From an uncultured Porphyromonas sp. (lineage in GTDB: Bacteria > Bacteroidota > Bacteroidia > Bacteroidales > Porphyromonadaceae): a DNA stretch of 14,232 nt. Positions 1 to 5,751 of this stretch are shown in pieces. Numbering within the stretch: the first letter of the stretch is position 1; every line of letters starts with the position of its first letter. The position numbers and the translations under genes were made by a program. The stretch lies in NCBI GenBank assembly GCA_900546675.1, contig URDQ01000053.1, positions 1 through 14,232 of the forward strand, given 5' to 3'. The notes beneath the pieces are model-generated. The model did no database searches and was not told the DNA's origin. It was given only the letters and a program-made list of their open reading frames with translations.

Positions 1-121
1 CTCCACGTGGGCGAGAAATGAAACTTCGGAGGAATCAAATGAAACTTCGGAGGAATCGTTTCTCGTCTACGTGGAGAATGAAAAATAGCCACGTGGAGAT
101 TTGACATTTCCCACGTGGCTA
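1..121. repeat. Palindromic intergenic repeat element, copy A (left part cut by window edge)
   Basis: The core is two perfect tandem copies of a 21-bp unit (16-36 and 37-57) containing GAAACTTCGGAGGAATC. Two inverted arms flank it, 1-18 and 59-76, matching at 16 of 18 positions and carrying CTCCACGTGG. Outside the right arm, after an A-rich stretch (79-85), is a hairpin at 86-121 with an 11-bp perfect stem TAGCCACGTGG/CCACGTGGCTA. Read on the - strand, the hairpin is followed by a T run, so it could terminate transcripts entering from the right. By comparison with the copy at 6828-6992, a left hairpin probably lies outside the window. It resembles a non-coding mobile or REP/MITE-like element; no family is recognised. 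Confidence 0.9.
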
Positions 122-144
122 CTGTATATCTTGCGAGAGCTAGC

Positions 145-202
145 GACTAGAGCGTTTGACTAATCATCGATTACATAGCTACGCATCGAGACAGCTCTAG
201 TC
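145..202. promoter_or_regulatory. 9-bp inverted repeat upstream of the cls promoter
   Basis: GACTAGAGC at 145-153 and its exact complement GCTCTAGTC at 194-202 are separated by 40 bases. The right half ends 13 bases before the -7 element of the cls promoter, so the pair spans the -33 region. It could be an operator or a looped regulator site. A chance 9-bp match is not excluded. Confidence 0.3.
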
Positions 203-215
203 AAGGGAATATTAC

Positions 216-223
216 TACCTTTG
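216..223 (+). promoter_or_regulatory. Bacteroidetes -7 promoter element for cls
   Basis: TACCTTTG matches the Bacteroidetes -7 consensus TAnnTTTG and lies 46 bases upstream of the cls start codon. No convincing TTTG -33 box is seen at the normal 19-21 base spacing. The promoter may therefore be weak or activator-dependent. Confidence 0.55.
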
Positions 224-269
224 CGATAGTGAACCCGCCACACTGGCTGGCTCCTAGAGTGGACGATCT

Positions 270-1700
270 ATGTGGACGACTATACTGACTATCCTATACA
301 CGCTCCTAGTCGTGGGCGTGGTGGTGGTGATCCTGACGGGAGGCGATGACATCTATCGGATGTTCTCGTGGCTGATGGTCGTGCTCTTTATACCAGTGGC
401 GGGGGTGATACTCTATCTGCTCTTCGGTCGCTCGACGGCCTCGATGCGACTGATACCTAAGGACTTTCTTAAGGAGATCAATCGTATGCCTGTGGGGCAT
501 ACGGACTTTGACTTTCACCAAGAGACCCTGGAGAACCCTTACTACAACGCTTTGGGTAAGCTACTCTACAAGAGCGACGATCGTACGGTGCTGGCGGCCT
601 CTTCGATGAAGGTGATCACGGTCGGAACGGATAAGTACCGACAGCTCTTTGAGGATATTCGCTCGGCTGAGCAGGAGATCCATCTGATGTACTACATCAT
701 AATGTCTGACGAGCTGGGTGTCAAGCTACGTGATCTGCTGGTGGATAAAGCTCGCGAGGGGGTCAAGGTGCGGGTGGTCTATGATGGACTGGGTTCCATA
801 CGAAGTGATCTAAAGGGCTTTTGGAAACCGCTACGGAGAGCAGGCGGTGAGGTCTATGCGTTTCTACCGGTGCGCTTCCCCTTTTTCGATCTTCGCATCA
901 ACTACCGCAACCATCGTAAGGTGGTGGTGATAGATCAGCGTATCGGTTACTTCGGGGGAATGAATGTGGCGCAGTACTATACGCAGGGCAATGAGCTGGG
1001 ACAGTGGCGGGATACGCACTTTCGCATCGAGGGTAGTGCCGTGGCGGGGCTGCAACGTGTTTTTTTGGTGGACTGGGCGGTGGCGGTGCGCAAGCGCTTT
1101 GACCTAGAGCCTTACTTCGCAGGGATCGACCGAGGCGCTTCTTACGAGCACCCTATAGCAATGCAGTTCCTCACGAATGGGCCCCAAGCGCATTGGCAGA
1201 CGATCGAGCAAGCTTTCATCAAGGCGTGCTCGATAGCACACGAGGAGATCCTAGTGCAGACCCCTTACTTCCTCCCGCCTGAGGGGCTGCTGATGAGCCT
1301 GTGCAGTGCTGCTCTGCGTGGTGTACATGTCTCTGTTATGCTACCTGAGCGTGGCGACTCTTATCTGACGCAACGTGCCTCAGACTCCTATCTGACGCAA
1401 CTACTCCAAGCGGGCGTAGATGTGAGACGCTATAGGGGTGGCTTCCTACACTCTAAGCTATTAGTGGTGGATAGGCGCATCGTGGGCATCGGCAGTGCGA
1501 ATATGGACTTTCGTAGCCTAGAGATCAATCTGGAGGTGATGTCTTTCGTCTATGACAAGCGGATAGCTGAGGAGCTGAGCGAAGCTTTCGAGGAGGATCT
1601 CCAGGAGTGCCATCAGTTAACTCTGGAGGAGTGGAGTGAGCGCTCCTTCTGGATACGAACCCTCGAGGCGCTGGCTCGCCTCTTCTCCCCGCTCCTATAA
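270..1700 (+). CDS. cls: Cardiolipin synthase (phospholipase D superfamily)
   Basis: This 476-residue inner-membrane enzyme should condense two phosphatidylglycerols, or a similar phosphatidyl donor pair, into cardiolipin. Two hydrophobic segments at about residues 3-22 and 33-53 form the usual N-terminal membrane anchor (PLDc_N). Two HxKxxxxD catalytic motifs are complete: H215-R-K217-V-V-V-I-D222, followed by a GG pair, and H394-S-K396-L-L-V-V-D401, followed by GSANMD. Length and layout match bacterial ClsA proteins. The start at 270 places the anchor at the N-terminus, and a -7 element lies 46 bases upstream. It is monocistronic and the only + strand gene here, converging on a probable small RNA. 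One oddity is that DSYLTQ occurs twice, nine residues apart (364-369 and 372-377), from a near-identical 19-bp DNA repeat. Another PLD-type phosphatidyltransferase is possible, but the anchor and motif spacing favour Cls. Confidence 0.93.
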   Translation: MWTTILTILYTLLVVGVVVVILTGGDDIYRMFSWLMVVLFIPVAGVILYLLFGRSTASMRLIPKDFLKEINRMPVGHTDFDFHQETLENPYYNALGKLLYKSDDRTVLAASSMKVITVGTDKYRQLFEDIRSAEQEIHLMYYIIMSDELGVKLRDLLVDKAREGVKVRVVYDGLGSIRSDLKGFWKPLRRAGGEVYAFLPVRFPFFDLRINYRNHRKVVVIDQRIGYFGGMNVAQYYTQGNELGQWRDTHFRIEGSAVAGLQRVFLVDWAVAVRKRFDLEPYFAGIDRGASYEHPIAMQFLTNGPQAHWQTIEQAFIKACSIAHEEILVQTPYFLPPEGLLMSLCSAALRGVHVSVMLPERGDSYLTQRASDSYLTQLLQAGVDVRRYRGGFLHSKLLVVDRRIVGIGSANMDFRSLEINLEVMSFVYDKRIAEELSEAFEEDLQECHQLTLEEWSERSFWIRTLEALARLFSPLL

Positions 1701-1710
1701 GTACAACCAC

Positions 1711-1739
1711 AAAAAAGCCTGTCGACTATAGCGACAGGC
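1711..1739 (-). terminator. Rho-independent terminator, second of a tandem pair
   Basis: On the - strand an 8-bp perfect stem GCCTGTCG/CGACAGGC (1717-1724 with 1732-1739, 7-base loop) is followed directly by six T (1716-1711). It lies just past the first terminator of the small RNA and just beyond the cls stop at 1700. It would therefore stop - strand transcription before it runs antisense into cls. On the + strand the hairpin is followed by A-rich sequence and would work poorly for cls. Confidence 0.8.
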
Positions 1740-1741
1740 AC

Positions 1742-2006
1742 AAAAAAGCCGCACTGCGGATTAGAAAAACTCCGAAGAACATACAAGTTTTGAGGATCCA
1801 CACCCCTCTGAAGTCCACTGGAGCAACGAGTGCTCACACACTCACGAGGAGTCTGTCGAGGCCGGTCATCAGGTAGATGGAATGATCTCGGAATAGTCGA
1901 TTAAAATTGAAGAGTTTCCGTATCGAGCAGTGCGGCCATAGGTCTGTGCCGTCTACATATACTATGTACGAAGATCGCGCTACGCAAGCACCTATCGGTG
2001 TCTTGC
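1742..2006 (-). ncRNA. Candidate small non-coding RNA, about 265 nt
   Basis: A well-matched Bacteroidetes promoter (2012-2043) predicts a start near 2006. The predicted 5' end coincides with a hairpin at 1984-2006: a 9-bp stem with one bulged A and loop GATA, read on the - strand. A second hairpin lies at 1954-1968 (6-bp stem, 3-base loop). The 3' end is a short terminator, CCGC/GCGG with a 3-base loop (1749-1759) and six T (1747-1742), backed by a second terminator at 1711-1739. No open reading frame longer than about 12 codons starts inside the transcript. A 63-codon frame across the region begins upstream of the promoter, so it could not be translated from this RNA. Length and structure might suit a 6S-like or Bacteroidales-specific regulatory RNA, but no family signature was recognised. 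Confidence 0.55.
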
Positions 2007-2011
2007 TACCA

Positions 2012-2043
2012 CAAATATAAGGCAATATTCTGAGTTATGCAAA
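2012..2043 (-). promoter_or_regulatory. Bacteroidetes promoter driving the candidate small RNA
   Basis: On the - strand TTTG (2043-2040), 20 bases, then TATATTTG (2019-2012) fits the TTTG-N19/21-TAnnTTTG consensus exactly. It sits between the rng terminator and a stretch with no gene, so it must drive something non-coding or very short. Confidence 0.8.
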
Positions 2044-2065
2044 TTGTGATGGCACGAGACAACGT

Positions 2066-2111
2066 AAAAAAAAGAGTCCCTACGAGGGTATGTACGCTCT
2101 CGTAGGGACTC
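2066..2111 (-). terminator. Strong rho-independent terminator of rng
   Basis: A perfect 13-bp stem (2074-2086 with 2099-2111, arm GAGTCCCTACGAG) encloses a 12-base loop. On the - strand it is followed by eight T (2073-2066). It lies 38 bases downstream of the rng stop codon and isolates rng from the small RNA promoter beyond it. Confidence 0.93.
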
Positions 2112-2149
2112 TGCTTATTTATCGTATAGCTACTGTCTGTAGCTGATTG

Positions 2150-3724
2150 TCACTTCTCTAGCTCTACTAGATTACGATCCTTGTCATAGATCTTGTAGTC
2201 TAGGAGTGCTACATCTTGATCTTCGATCAGCTTGATGTTTTTGGAGTATTTCTTCTTCCACTTAGTAAAGAGAGAGGATCCCAGGAGGGGAGCCTTCTTG
2301 ATATAAGCGACGACGTAGGGATGTAGATGCATGGCAAAGTTGCGCATAGGTTTGTTGCCAGTGGTCAGCTGAGCTATGATCTCCTCTAGATCATCGGTAA
2401 AGGTGATGGAGGTCTTGATCTTTCCCGTGCCTTGGCAGGTGGGACAAGTCTCCTCGGTGCGTATGATGGTGGCCTGACGTACCCGCTGTCGTGTGATCTG
2501 CATGAGTCCGAACTTGCTCAGAGGGAGTATCTTGTGGGTAGCGCGGTCGTCTGCCATAAGCTTCACCATATGCTCGTAGAGTTCCTTATTGTGAGCTGCT
2601 TCGTTCATATCGATGAAGTCGATAACGATGATTCCTCCGAGGTCTCTCAGCCTGATCTGTCGGGCGATGAGCTCTGCAACGGCCATATTGACATCAAAGG
2701 CGGTCTCCTCCTGTCCTGAGGTCCTGCGAGCTTTCTTGCTACTATTGACGTCGATGACGTGCATAGCCTCTGTCTGCTCGATGATGATGTTGGCTCCATT
2801 GCGTAGGGTGACTTTGCGCCCGAAGAGGGTTTTCTTTTGCTTTGTCACACCGCAAGCATCAAAGAGTGGGCGCTTACTGTCATCCTCATAGAGCGTGACG
2901 ATCTGCTCTCTGCCTGGGTCGATGTCGGCTACGTATCCTCTGAGCTCCTTGTAGTAGTCTGGGTCGTTGACAACGATCTTCGTAAAGGTCTTGTTGTAGG
3001 AGTCTCGGATGAGGTTGATAGCACGGTTTCGCTCCTCGTAAATCTGTGCAGGAGCCTTGACACGAACCAGCTTCTTGATACTTGTTTCGAATCGATCTAT
3101 CAGATCCATCATCTCCTCGACGAGCTCTTGGGTCTTCTTGCCCGCAGCTTGCGTCCGGATGATGGCTCCGTAGCCACTCTTGATGACACTCTGCACGATC
3201 GTCTTAAGCCTCGTACGCTCCTCCGTGGAGCGTATCTCGCTAGAGATGGCTACCTGATCGCTAAAGGGTACTAAGACTAGAAATCGACCCGCTATGGAGA
3301 GCTCTGCTGAGAGACTAGGTCCTTTTGTGCCGAAGGCTTCTCGTGTTACCTTGACGAGGATCTTGTCTCCCTTCTTGAGTCCCGAGTTGATGATGTTGCC
3401 ATCCTTAGGAAGGGGGGTACCTTCTTTGACTTTGTCAATGGGTGGTACCTTCTTCTTTTCCGCTATATCTTCTAATAAGTGAGTTGTCGCTCCAAATACT
3501 TTGCCTAGATCATTGTAGTGAAGGAAGCCGTTCTTCATAGGGCCTATGTTGACGAAGGCTGCGTTGTTGCCTCTGACGACATTGTCTACCTCGCCGAGCA
3601 AGATGTCTCCGACAGCGTAACGGATGTTTCGATTCTCCGTCCGTAGCTCTACGAGCTCGCCATCTTCGAGCACTGCCATAGACACCTCTTTTGGCTTTAC
3701 ATCGATGATTAGTTCACTATTCAC
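2150..3724 (-). CDS. rng: Ribonuclease G (RNase E/G family endoribonuclease)
   Basis: This 524-residue cytoplasmic endoribonuclease should cut single-stranded AU-rich RNA, as in rRNA maturation and mRNA decay. The N-terminus (MNSELIIDVK, then VGDILLGEVDNVVRG at about 38-52) is typical RNase G. An S1-like RNA-binding domain covers about residues 37-140. The catalytic Mg2+-binding aspartates are visible as D325 in HVIDVN and D369 in GGIIVIDFID. The zinc-link motif C427-P-T-C430, followed by QGTGK, is intact. There is no long C-terminal degradosome scaffold as in E. coli RNase E, so RNase G is the better name. The start at 3724 gives the canonical N-terminus. The gene lies downstream of HU and the 30-residue basic protein, after a 540-base spacer, and ends at its own terminator. 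No promoter was recognised immediately upstream. Confidence 0.95.
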   Translation of the reverse strand: MNSELIIDVKPKEVSMAVLEDGELVELRTENRNIRYAVGDILLGEVDNVVRGNNAAFVNIGPMKNGFLHYNDLGKVFGATTHLLEDIAEKKKVPPIDKVKEGTPLPKDGNIINSGLKKGDKILVKVTREAFGTKGPSLSAELSIAGRFLVLVPFSDQVAISSEIRSTEERTRLKTIVQSVIKSGYGAIIRTQAAGKKTQELVEEMMDLIDRFETSIKKLVRVKAPAQIYEERNRAINLIRDSYNKTFTKIVVNDPDYYKELRGYVADIDPGREQIVTLYEDDSKRPLFDACGVTKQKKTLFGRKVTLRNGANIIIEQTEAMHVIDVNSSKKARRTSGQEETAFDVNMAVAELIARQIRLRDLGGIIVIDFIDMNEAAHNKELYEHMVKLMADDRATHKILPLSKFGLMQITRQRVRQATIIRTEETCPTCQGTGKIKTSITFTDDLEEIIAQLTTGNKPMRNFAMHLHPYVVAYIKKAPLLGSSLFTKWKKKYSKNIKLIEDQDVALLDYKIYDKDRNLVELEK

Positions 3725-4265
3725 GGTGTCTCAAATAATCTGTGCATTAATAGATTGGAAACGTGTAGAGGTCTAGTATGACCCGCCTCTTCTCTCCTCC
3801 GTCTCACAGCTACGTCGTGCCACTGCACTGCCCCGAGCTGGTGAGCTGTCGAAGTACCTAGTCGCTACACCTCTACTGGAGTAGCTGGTCTCTCAGCGTA
3901 TCTCGATCGAGACTCCTAGTGAGTCGCTAGATACACCAAGAGGGGTGGTCTACAGATGCTGCCGTAGCACTCGTATCACGGGTTAGATCCTCTATAGAGT
4001 CTGCGACTGATGCGACAGACCCCGACAGATCAGCGTGAGAGGTGACTACTGCAGGGTGATAGGTTGCGTTGCTATGCAACGAAGCCAACCACAACCAGCC
4101 TCTCATCGATGAGAGGTCGGTCATGACGGCTTGCTTGGTACGATTCGTTCGTCAAGGTTAGATCGCCATACATACTGCGATGGCTATCTATTGTGTAGAC
4201 TGATGACTCTCCAAGACGACTTGCTCGCCCTAGAAGGATCACACACGATCTCTGCGACCGCTCGT
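3725..4265 (-). other. 540-base non-coding spacer upstream of rng, rich in short palindromes
   Basis: No convincing coding region is present; a 65-codon open frame at 3927-4124 has no recognisable features. Several self-complementary blocks occur: 3901-3912 (TCTCGATCGAGA), 3911-3925 (GACTC/GAGTC), 3990-3999 (CTCTATAGAG), a nested hairpin at 4062-4090 with inner stem CGTTGC/GCAACG at 4067-4081, and a perfect 18-bp palindrome at 4099-4116 (CCTCTCATC/GATGAGAGG). No TAnnTTTG element is seen on the - strand inside the spacer. It may be a long structured leader of rng transcribed from further upstream, an unrecognised RNA, or the remnant of an element. Confidence 0.5.
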
Positions 4266-4358
4266 CTACTTCTTGCTCTTATGACGATTCTTACGTAGTC
4301 TCTTCTTACGCTTGTGCGTCGACATCTTGCGACGCTTGTGCTTCTTACCGTTTGGCAT
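4266..4358 (-). CDS. 30-residue very basic protein, AURKAIP1/COX24-domain type
   Basis: Starting at ATG 4358 the frame encodes 30 residues beginning MPNGKKHKRRK and ending RKNRHKSKK, with stop TAG at 4266-4268. Seventeen of 30 residues are Lys or Arg and three are His. It closely resembles the short proteins annotated in Bacteroidetes genomes as AURKAIP1/COX24 domain-containing. Related short basic peptides (mitochondrial mS38, mycobacterial bS22) are small-subunit ribosomal proteins that bind rRNA, so a ribosomal role is likely by inference. It lies 123 bases downstream of HU and upstream of rng on the same strand. An A-rich purine stretch precedes the start codon. It is short enough to be missed by length-filtered gene callers. 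Confidence 0.85.
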   Translation of the reverse strand: MPNGKKHKRRKMSTHKRKKRLRKNRHKSKK

Positions 4359-4481
4359 AATTGTTTCTTTTGAATTGGTCTATACTGGTCCAAGGTAATG
4401 AGTTCTGTAGCTAGTCCCTATACTAGAGCAAGTGTTGTCGCTCTCAAGGGCTATTTGCCTCGACTCACCGCCTTGGGATAC

Positions 4482-4754
4482 TTACTTGATCATTGCTGTG
4501 AATGCCTTCGAGGGCTTGAACGTAGGCACCTTGCGGGCGGGTACGATGATTGTCGTCTGCTTGGAGATATTGCGAGCGGTCTTCTCAGCGCGCTCCTTGA
4601 CGACGAAACTACCGAAGCCTCTGAGGTAGACATTGTCTCCCTGGCTCATAGCGTTCTTCACTGTATCCATAAAAGCCTCTACGACTTGTAGGACCTCCTG
4701 TCGGTCTAAGCCTGTCGTGTCAGCTATGTTCTTTACTACTTCTGCTTTAGTCAT
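4482..4754 (-). CDS. HU family DNA-binding protein
   Basis: This 90-residue nucleoid protein should dimerise and bend DNA without strict sequence specificity. The N-terminal helical part (MTKAEVVKNIADTTGL) is followed by the family signature GFGSF at 46-50 and a beta-arm region at about 53-80 containing ARNISKQ and VPARKVPTFKPSK. The usual HU arm proline that intercalates into DNA (RNP) is replaced here by isoleucine (R61-N62-I63). This appears normal for Bacteroidetes HU paralogues and may alter bending. Length is standard. A TATATTTG -7 element lies about 80 bases upstream. It is followed by the 30-residue basic protein and then rng on the same strand. HU and IHF-like members cannot be separated reliably by eye, so no specific hup symbol is given. 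Confidence 0.93.
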   Translation of the reverse strand: MTKAEVVKNIADTTGLDRQEVLQVVEAFMDTVKNAMSQGDNVYLRGFGSFVVKERAEKTARNISKQTTIIVPARKVPTFKPSKAFTAMIK

Positions 4755-4830
4755 ATATTCTTAGTAATGGGTCTTATAATGATTGCAATAAGGCGTCGTA
4801 CTATCACTCCGAGAGCATACGCACGGTGAA

Positions 4831-4838
4831 CAAATATA
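4831..4838 (-). promoter_or_regulatory. -7 promoter element for the HU gene
   Basis: TATATTTG on the - strand matches TAnnTTTG exactly and would give a leader of about 70 bases before the HU start at 4754. No good TTTG -33 box is found at the usual spacing. It begins immediately after the upstream terminator, as expected for a new transcription unit. Confidence 0.6.
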
Positions 4839-4880
4839 CATAAAGCAACCCACACCTATCTACTCTAGCGTAACAAAAGC

Positions 4881-4927
4881 AGAGGAGTGCTCTCGACCTT
4901 GTCCAAGAACACTCCTCTTCTTTTTTT
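4881..4927. terminator. Bidirectional terminator after the tRNA-Glu/rpsT unit
   Basis: A 9-bp stem AGAGGAGTG (4881-4889) pairs with CACTCCTCT (4910-4918) across a 20-base loop. On the + strand it is followed by seven T (4921-4927). On the - strand it is followed by GCTTTTGTT. All nearby genes read leftward, so its working direction is probably the - strand, ending the rpsT/tRNA transcript before the HU promoter. Confidence 0.75.
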
Positions 4928-5008
4928 GATATATACTCGCTTGTGGTATCAGCCTTGCGTTATGAAGCGACTTAGAGGAAAGGGAGGTGGCTGGCAAGGC
5001 TCTCTGTG

Positions 5009-5080
5009 TAGCCCCTAGGGGAGTCGAACCCCTCTTTCCAGGATGAAAACCTGGCGTCCTAACCGATAGACGAAAGGGCC
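5009..5080 (-). tRNA. tRNA-Glu (anticodon UUC)
   Basis: The 72-base gene folds as a full cloverleaf. The anticodon stem CCAGG/CCTGG encloses the loop TTTTCAT with anticodon TTC. The T arm is AGGGG-TTCGACT-CCCCT. The D arm contains CGTCTA and GGTTAGGACG. Acceptor GGCCCTT pairs with AGGGGCT, leaving a G-U wobble at pair 1-72 and A as discriminator. CCA is not encoded. It is the last gene of the unit with rpsT, 77 bases downstream of it, and is followed by a terminator. It reads GAA, and GAG by wobble. Confidence 0.95.
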
Positions 5081-5157
5081 AAATCGTGCGCCAGTATCCT
5101 TAATATAGAGTTATATCCTCAGCGAACTGATACAGTATTGCGATGTGTCGTCGTAGA

Positions 5158-5409
5158 CTAGAGAGAGTTGAGGTGAAGAGCCATCTTAGACTTCAGATTC
5201 GCAGCCTTATTGCGATGAATGATATTCTTACGAGCTAGACGATCTAGCGTAGAATAAATCTTCGGCAAAGCCTGCTCAGCTTCCTGACGATCGGTCATAG
5301 CACGAAACTGCTTAACCATCGTACGCGACGTCTTGCTCGCATAGCGATTGCGAAGGCGACGTGTGGAACTCTGACGGATTCTCTTCAGCGTTGATTTATG
5401 ATTTGCCAT
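5158..5409 (-). CDS. rpsT: 30S ribosomal protein S20 (bS20)
   Basis: This 83-residue small-subunit protein binds 16S rRNA. The N-terminus MANHKSTLKRIRQSSTRRLRN and following RYASKTSRT are hallmark S20 sequence. The protein is highly basic and predicted helical throughout, with normal length. Start at 5409 is fixed by the conserved MANHKS. It lies between two tRNA-Glu genes in the same direction (81 bases after one, 77 before the other). No promoter motif is seen in the gap before it, so it is probably co-transcribed from the promoter at 5615-5645 and released by tRNA processing. Confidence 0.97.
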   Translation of the reverse strand: MANHKSTLKRIRQSSTRRLRNRYASKTSRTMVKQFRAMTDRQEAEQALPKIYSTLDRLARKNIIHRNKAANLKSKMALHLNSL

Positions 5410-5489
5410 TCTTGTGATACTTAATTACTTGGTGTACTGTCGATATGCGAGACTCGCTATGCGATGCACTTCATATCAGCTATTACTTG

Positions 5490-5561
5490 TAGCCCCTAGG
5501 GGAATCGAACCCCTATTTTCAGAATGAGAATCTGACGTCCTAACCGTTAGACGAAAGGGCC
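5490..5561 (-). tRNA. tRNA-Glu (anticodon CUC)
   Basis: The 72-base cloverleaf has anticodon stem TCAGA/TCTGA around the loop TTCTCAT, giving anticodon CTC. The T arm is AGGGG-TTCGATT-CCCCT. The acceptor stem and D arm are nearly identical to the tRNA-Glu(UUC) at 5009-5080, including the G-U wobble at pair 1-72. CCA is not encoded. It is the first gene of the tRNA-rpsT-tRNA unit and reads GAG codons only. Confidence 0.94.
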
Positions 5562-5614
5562 AGTAGCTACTTGCCAACTACTGCCGAGTATTCGGCTCTC
5601 AGGCAATTGTGATG

Positions 5615-5645
5615 CAAAGGTAATACAAATTTTTCTACTGGCAAA
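5615..5645 (-). promoter_or_regulatory. Promoter of the tRNA-Glu/rpsT/tRNA-Glu unit
   Basis: On the - strand TTTG (5645-5642), 19 bases, TACCTTTG (5622-5615) matches the Bacteroidetes consensus. A small hairpin GCCGA/TCGGC (5583-5596) follows in the leader before the first tRNA at 5561. Confidence 0.8.
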
Positions 5646-5751
5646 AGATTCTCGCAAGAAAATATCCCAAAAGAGTGGTCGAGTCGCAGAAATTTCTCTT
5701 CAGAAGGCTGATAACCAAACTCTTAAAGATATTTGACTCGAGGCAAACTTT

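Noticed and set aside
16..57. Tandem 21-bp repeats that might suggest a CRISPR array or minisatellite
   Set aside because: There are only two adjacent units with no spacers and no cas genes, and they always occur inside the same palindromic element.
86..121. CACGTG motifs as a transcription-factor operator
   Set aside because: They occur only inside the hairpins and arms of the repeat element, where the palindrome is explained by stem formation.
1613..1837. 74-codon - strand frame overlapping the cls 3' end
   Set aside because: It crosses both terminators and overlaps cls antisense; composition looks like a shadow frame.
1834..2025. 63-codon open frame on the - strand between cls and rng
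   Set aside because: Its start lies upstream of the -7 element of the promoter at 2012-2043, so the predicted transcript would not contain it, and the product has no recognisable features.
2432..3274. Several + strand open frames opposite rng
   Set aside because: The rng product is intact and family-typical on the - strand; the antisense frames have no promoter and no features.
3927..4124. 65-codon - strand frame in the rng spacer
   Set aside because: The region is full of palindromes, and the frame has no plausible start context, no domain and no neighbour logic.
4184..4393. 69-codon - strand frame overlapping the 30-residue basic protein gene
   Set aside because: It is an alternative frame over the COX24-type gene, whose own product is clearly recognisable.
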